This document shows, in pieces, positions 43,295-46,279 of a stretch of DNA of 46,279 bases. The translations under genes and the position numbers were made by a program. The DNA is from MGBC102946 sp022793145 (GTDB lineage: Bacteria; Bacillota_I; Bacilli_A; RF39; UBA660). The stretch spans positions 1-46,279 of the forward strand of contig CANEDJ010000007.1 in NCBI GenBank assembly GCA_947426265.1, written 5' to 3'. Each line of letters opens with the position of its first letter. Position 1 is the first letter of the stretch. The notes beneath the pieces were generated by a model that had not been told where the DNA came from, ran no database searches, and worked only from the letters and a program-made list of their open reading frames with translations.

Positions 43295-43338
43295 GACAAA
43301 TTCAATAAAAATACAAAAAATACGGGCTTTTTATTCAC

Positions 43339-43365
43339 ACCCTTTTAAAACAACAACATAAATTA
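43339..43365 (+). promoter_or_regulatory. Possible sigma-K-type promoter of the coat protein gene
   Basis: AC (43339-43340) is followed 16 nt later by CATAAATTA (43357-43365), which fits the sigma-K consensus AC-16-CATAnnnTA. A TATAAT overlapping at 43364-43369 is an alternative sigma-A -10, but no -35 fits. Confidence 0.35.
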
Positions 43366-43396
43366 TAATGAAATCAAAATGAAAGGGTGGATTAAA

Positions 43397-43840
43397 ATGT
43401 GCAATAACAAAAAAGAAGAAAACTGCAACTGCATCGCTGAAATCTTAACTGTCATTAATATCTTACAACAAAATGCTGAATGCTCAGAAAATTGTTTGGA
43501 TACTTGTGACAGAGGATTCTTAGGATGCGGAGCTAGTTCCCTTGTTTGTAACACAAGACCAGTTATGCTATATACTTGTTGTGGTAACGGAACACCATGG
43601 AGAATGCCTACTACAAAAGAAAATATAGACTGCAATGACGTTGGTACCAATTGTTCTAGTGTTTTCCGTGTTGAAAAACTAGATGGTAACTGTGCTACAT
43701 TCCGTGTTCTAGCACCTAACACTGATCCAGTAACAGCAGCAACTGTTCCATATGTTGCAACAAATTCTTTCTTCACAATGGATCTAAATTGTCTTTGCGT
43801 TATTCGTTGCTTACAAGATACTGCTGTTGAATGTGTCTAA
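43397..43840 (+). CDS. CotY/CotZ-type spore coat protein
   Basis: The product (147 residues) is Cys-rich with the CotY/CotZ pattern: CNCIAEILTVINILQQNAE near the N-terminus, CLDTCDRGFLGC, then CNTRPVMLYTCCGNGTPW and the C-terminal beta segment FFTMDLNCLCVIRCLQDT. These proteins build the outer spore crust or coat by disulfide cross-linking. The ATG at 43397 (MCNNKK) is preferred over 43379, with AAGGGTGG upstream. A terminator lies at 43841-43866. Confidence 0.85.
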   Translation: MCNNKKEENCNCIAEILTVINILQQNAECSENCLDTCDRGFLGCGASSLVCNTRPVMLYTCCGNGTPWRMPTTKENIDCNDVGTNCSSVFRVEKLDGNCATFRVLAPNTDPVTAATVPYVATNSFFTMDLNCLCVIRCLQDTAVECV

Positions 43841-43866
43841 AAAGAGAGTTCTTCTCTTTTTTTCTT
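43841..43866 (+). terminator. Terminator after the coat protein gene
   Basis: AAAGAGA (43841-43847) pairs with TCTCTTT (43853-43859), followed by a T-rich run starting right after the stop codon. Confidence 0.7.
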
Positions 43867-43876
43867 CTTTAAAATA

Positions 43877-43905
43877 TTGAACAAAATAACTTTCTATGCT
43901 ATAGT
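43877..43905 (+). promoter_or_regulatory. Promoter of the 439-residue gene
   Basis: TTGAAC (43877-43882) and TATAGT (43900-43905) are 17 nt apart, 22 nt before the ATG. Confidence 0.75.
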
Positions 43906-43927
43906 TAGATAAGAAAGTTGTGATAAC

Positions 43928-45247
43928 ATGAAATTAGGAAAGTTGAAAATTCAGCCAAAAGGAAATTCTTATGATGGATCTACTGAATACGTTGAAAAAA
44001 AGAATCATACATTAATTATCATTGCTATTTTTATAATCCTAATCATTGTAATCAGCTTAATTGTTTACAATGTTTCTAGATCAAGCAAATGCAATAATAT
44101 AGAAAAAATGATTCTTGAGCAAAGTATGTTATATGCAGAAAATAACGATTTACTTCCTACTGTTGAAGGTGAATCAATCACACTAAATATTGATGATGTT
44201 TTTCTAGAAGAAACATTAAAACCAACTCTAGAAGAAAAAATATGTAGTGGAACTGTTAAAATCACCAAATATAAAGAGGAATATATTAAAACATATGATA
44301 TTACAAATTGTAATTATTGTACTACAGACGAACGTTATAAAAAATGGTCTAAAGAAGTAAGTAAAAAGCCTTCTAATAGATATGTAATCGATGTCATTCC
44401 TTATTACAACTATTATGAAATATCATATTATCATTCAGCTTGGTCTAATTGGATACCAGAAGAAGAAGTTGGAGAAGTTAATGAAACTTATCAAGTTGCT
44501 TTACCATTAAAAGAAAGTGTCCTACCAAAAATTTCTAGTGAAGCTAATATCATTGAATATGAAAAAGATGATGCTACTTGGTATAGTTATCGTGATAAAA
44601 AGTGGAGATATTATAGGGATAATGGTGGGAGCTATAGCGAATTATCTTCAGAACAACCAGCAGGTTTTGCAAACAAAGACACCTCTACTCAAATGCTTAC
44701 AGCATGGACAGAATGGTCTTTAGATTACCCAGAAAAAAAAGATTATAGAACAATAAATTCTAAAAATGGATATCGTTGGTATTATTTAGATGGTAATGAA
44801 AAAGTATATTGGAATAGTGGCGCCTATTATCCAACTCAGCCAAGCGAAGAATTCAACAAAAAAGAAAAAGAATATGTAAAAATGTATCGTTATCAAGATA
44901 AAATGTGGAAATGGTATAATGGAAAAAAGCGCTCTTATTCAGGATTTATGTCTTCCCCAACCAATTCCTATAAACTTCGTGACAATGATATTTTTGAATA
45001 TTCAAACTGGTCAAAATATAGTTCTGAAAACAAAATAGATAGCAGTAATTCTTCTTACCGTGAGCAACAAACAAAAACATATTCTAGATATCGTATTTCC
45101 TATTCTATGAAATCATTCTTAAAATTAGATAGTTATGTAGGAAAAACAGAATTTGAGAGAATACTACAAGGAACTGTTCCTGAACTCATCACTAGAACAG
45201 ATATTTCAGTTGATATTGATTATAAATTTATTTATCGAAAAAAATAA
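43928..45247 (+). CDS. Membrane-anchored protein with repeated aromatic extracellular motifs
   Basis: The 439-residue protein has an N-terminal cytoplasmic tail, a membrane helix (about 28-48) and an extracytoplasmic region of about 390 residues. Two motif types alternate three times: WxxW-like segments AWSNW (171-175), AWTEW (259-263) and YSNW (358-361), and aromatic segments WYSYRDKKWRYY (218-229), RWYYLDGNEKVYW (283-295) and MYRYQDKMWKWY (319-330). The WxxW segments recall thrombospondin type 1 repeats but lack their Cys pattern. I do not recognise the family. It has its own sigma-A-type promoter and follows the coat protein gene. Confidence 0.6.
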   Translation: MKLGKLKIQPKGNSYDGSTEYVEKKNHTLIIIAIFIILIIVISLIVYNVSRSSKCNNIEKMILEQSMLYAENNDLLPTVEGESITLNIDDVFLEETLKPTLEEKICSGTVKITKYKEEYIKTYDITNCNYCTTDERYKKWSKEVSKKPSNRYVIDVIPYYNYYEISYYHSAWSNWIPEEEVGEVNETYQVALPLKESVLPKISSEANIIEYEKDDATWYSYRDKKWRYYRDNGGSYSELSSEQPAGFANKDTSTQMLTAWTEWSLDYPEKKDYRTINSKNGYRWYYLDGNEKVYWNSGAYYPTQPSEEFNKKEKEYVKMYRYQDKMWKWYNGKKRSYSGFMSSPTNSYKLRDNDIFEYSNWSKYSSENKIDSSNSSYREQQTKTYSRYRISYSMKSFLKLDSYVGKTEFERILQGTVPELITRTDISVDIDYKFIYRKK

Positions 45248-45262
45248 CTCCTATCTAGGAGT
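45236..45262 (-). terminator. Minus-strand hairpin terminator at the end of the 439-residue gene
   Basis: ACTCCTA (45247-45253) and TAGGAGT (45256-45262) form a short stem with a 2-nt centre, followed on the minus strand by TTATTTTTTT. It could end antisense transcripts and may also act in the sense direction, where no T run follows. Confidence 0.45.
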
Positions 45263-45510
45263 CAAACTGTTGCCAAATATGCAAATTTTCAGACAAGGTG
45301 CAGATTTATAAATAGTAGGCTGATTTGCTAGACTTATTTCAGGTTTAAACACTAAAAACGGAAATAAGTCTTTTAATTTTGATAAAAAATAGACAAATTA
45401 TTGCACACTAAAATCACGGAGTTATTTCCGTTTTTTAAATTAGATGATTTTTACGTGCCATAATTTAAAGAAGATGGCAAATTGAAGATAGAAAAAATTA
45501 TAAGAATTGA

Positions 45511-45562
45511 GATAAAAAAAAGTAGCATATGCTTTTTGAATATACCACTTTGTCAACAATCT
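45511..45562 (-). repeat. Copy 2 of the dispersed terminator-like repeat
   Basis: About 50 nt nearly identical to 1-51, differing by a few substitutions and one extra A in the A run. Read on the minus strand it forms the same hairpin followed by eight T. It lies downstream of the partial gene at 45793-46279 and could end its transcript. Confidence 0.75.
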
Positions 45563-45610
45563 AAGAACAATAACTTAATTAGATATTATTGTTCTTTTCT
45601 TTTTTATCAT
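45563..45610 (+). terminator. Plus-strand terminator
   Basis: AAGAACAATAA (45563-45573) pairs perfectly with TTATTGTTCTT (45586-45596), 12-nt loop, followed by a T-rich run. It would terminate transcripts from the plus-strand genes at 43.4-45.2 kb. Confidence 0.75.
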
Positions 45611-45792
45611 CTTAAATTAACGACATTGAGGCTTAGTTACCTTTATAAATATATATAAGTAGCCCCCAATATTAGAATAGAAATAGAAATGAAGTTAAAT
45701 ATCGAGGGCTGCTTCTAAACACATATATAAGATTGATAGATTCTTTAGAACATGTCTATCTTACTATGTGGTTAGACATTATTCATCTTCTA

Positions 45793-46279
45793 TCATTTTG
45801 TTAATATATATGGATCTGTTTTAGTTCCTGTTCCACTTTTTATTTTAACATCCAATGTTAAGAATAATACTGGGCGCACACCAAACGTGTCAGTCACGCC
45901 GCTGCTGTAGTAGTTGTAGTTGACAAACCCAGCACTAGACACAATGAACGCATTATTCGAGTGGCCGCTACTCGGAGTCAGCGTCCATTGGTGTTGGGAA
46001 CTGTTAAATAACCAGCTATTCTGCGCACATCTTGCGTTTGCTGGAATTCCATCCCAGTCGTATATATTTGTAGTATCACATGTACTTCCCCCATTTGATG
46101 CATATGCATAATCACTTGGGTACATCAATGCAATTTTTCCTGTCCATGTTGTTGGTCTTCCTGAATATACTGTTGTTCCATTTTCATACTGATACATCTG
46201 GGCTCTTGTTATCTGTGCTGCACTCCATCCTCCTAGTTTCCATACATGACTCTGATCTACCATTGCCTGTGATGTGGCA
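45793..46279 (-). CDS. Partial surface-type protein, C-terminal part (truncated by the window edge)
   Basis: Only the last 161 or so residues are inside the window. The frame is open to position 46279, so the start lies outside. The sequence is rich in Trp, Tyr, Asn and Gly (VWKLGGWSAAQITRAQMY, IYDWDGIP, TLTPSSGHSNNAF, FGVRPVLFLTLDV). It ends with a short AT-rich tail (IKSGTGTKTDPYILTK). The C-type-lectin-like feel (WTLTPSS ... FGVRPVL) is only resemblance. Base composition in the 3' third is clearly more GC-rich than the rest of the window, with a run of nine NNC codons at 45898-45924, as seen in DGR variable regions. Confidence 0.6.
   Translation of the reverse strand, partial: ATSQAMVDQSHVWKLGGWSAAQITRAQMYQYENGTTVYSGRPTTWTGKIALMYPSDYAYASNGGSTCDTTNIYDWDGIPANARCAQNSWLFNSSQHQWTLTPSSGHSNNAFIVSSAGFVNYNYYSSGVTDTFGVRPVLFLTLDVKIKSGTGTKTDPYILTK

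Larger units (their letters stand above)
45248..45792. other. Gene-free stretch rich in hairpins
   Basis: No ORF supported by motif or ribosome binding site is seen. It contains competing hairpins on the plus strand at 45330-45436, copy 2 of the dispersed terminator repeat (45511-45562), a plus-strand terminator (45563-45610), and an imperfect inverted repeat around 45661-45714 with arms AGCCCCCAATATT and AATATCGAGGGCT. The last could be a remnant of a mobile element, but no transposase sequence is present. Confidence 0.5.

Noticed and set aside
45661..45714. Insertion sequence end
   Set aside because: An imperfect inverted repeat is visible but no transposase fragment or target duplication can be seen.

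Overview
The window is AT-rich DNA with Shine-Dalgarno-led genes, sigma-A-type promoters and intrinsic terminators. It reads as a chromosomal segment of a low-GC Firmicute (Bacillota). A CotY/CotZ-type spore coat protein and a degenerate CotS/YutH-type protein near the right end point to an endospore-forming or recently sporulating lineage. I cannot name a species from the sequence.

Left part (about 0.4-26.4 kb): a single-strand block of 20 protein genes, all on the minus strand and read from 26.3 kb down to 0.5 kb. It combines two machines normally found apart. The upstream half is a Tad/type IVc pilus set: CpaB/RcpC, a TadA/CpaF ATPase, two T2SSF membrane proteins, a Flp-like pilin, three short pseudopilin-like proteins and a TadZ/CpaE-like protein, preceded by a 1258-residue Cys-rich secreted protein and two membrane proteins. 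The downstream half is a Gram-positive-type T4SS: three VirB2-like small membrane proteins (one with a large extracellular domain), VirB6/TrbL, PrgI/VirB3-like, VirB4 split into two coupled genes, a wall-remodelling protein with SpoIID and two C39-like domains, and a VirD4/TraG ATPase with a 6 x 28-residue tail. No relaxase, VirB11 or prepilin peptidase is visible. I infer a surface secretion or pilus machine, possibly hybrid, rather than a complete conjugative element. Internal promoters and terminators isolate the pilin-like genes.

Middle part (26.4-40.0 kb): a two-gene operon of S51-like and S66 (MccF-like) hydrolases sits behind a consensus promoter, a 16-codon leader ORF with His-His-His, and a set of mutually exclusive RNA hairpins ending in a terminator. 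This is an attenuator with no regulator I recognise. Next come a MoxR ATPase with a membrane transglutaminase, a TudS/DUF523-like protein coupled to a divergent PepC-like peptidase, a cytoplasmic heparinase II/III-like protein, a metallo-beta-lactamase-fold hydrolase, an uncharacterised protein, a membrane-anchored XRE regulator and a CitG-like protein.

Right part (40.1-46.3 kb): a seven-tRNA cluster (Val-Thr-Tyr-Gln-Lys-Ala-Arg in transcription order) with its promoter and two terminators; an S1-domain protein; a NifU C-terminal-type Fe-S scaffold; the spore-associated genes; a membrane-anchored repeat protein; and a 0.54-kb intergenic stretch rich in hairpins. The window ends inside a secreted-type protein whose 3' part has a GC-rich run of NNC codons resembling a diversity-generating-retroelement variable region.
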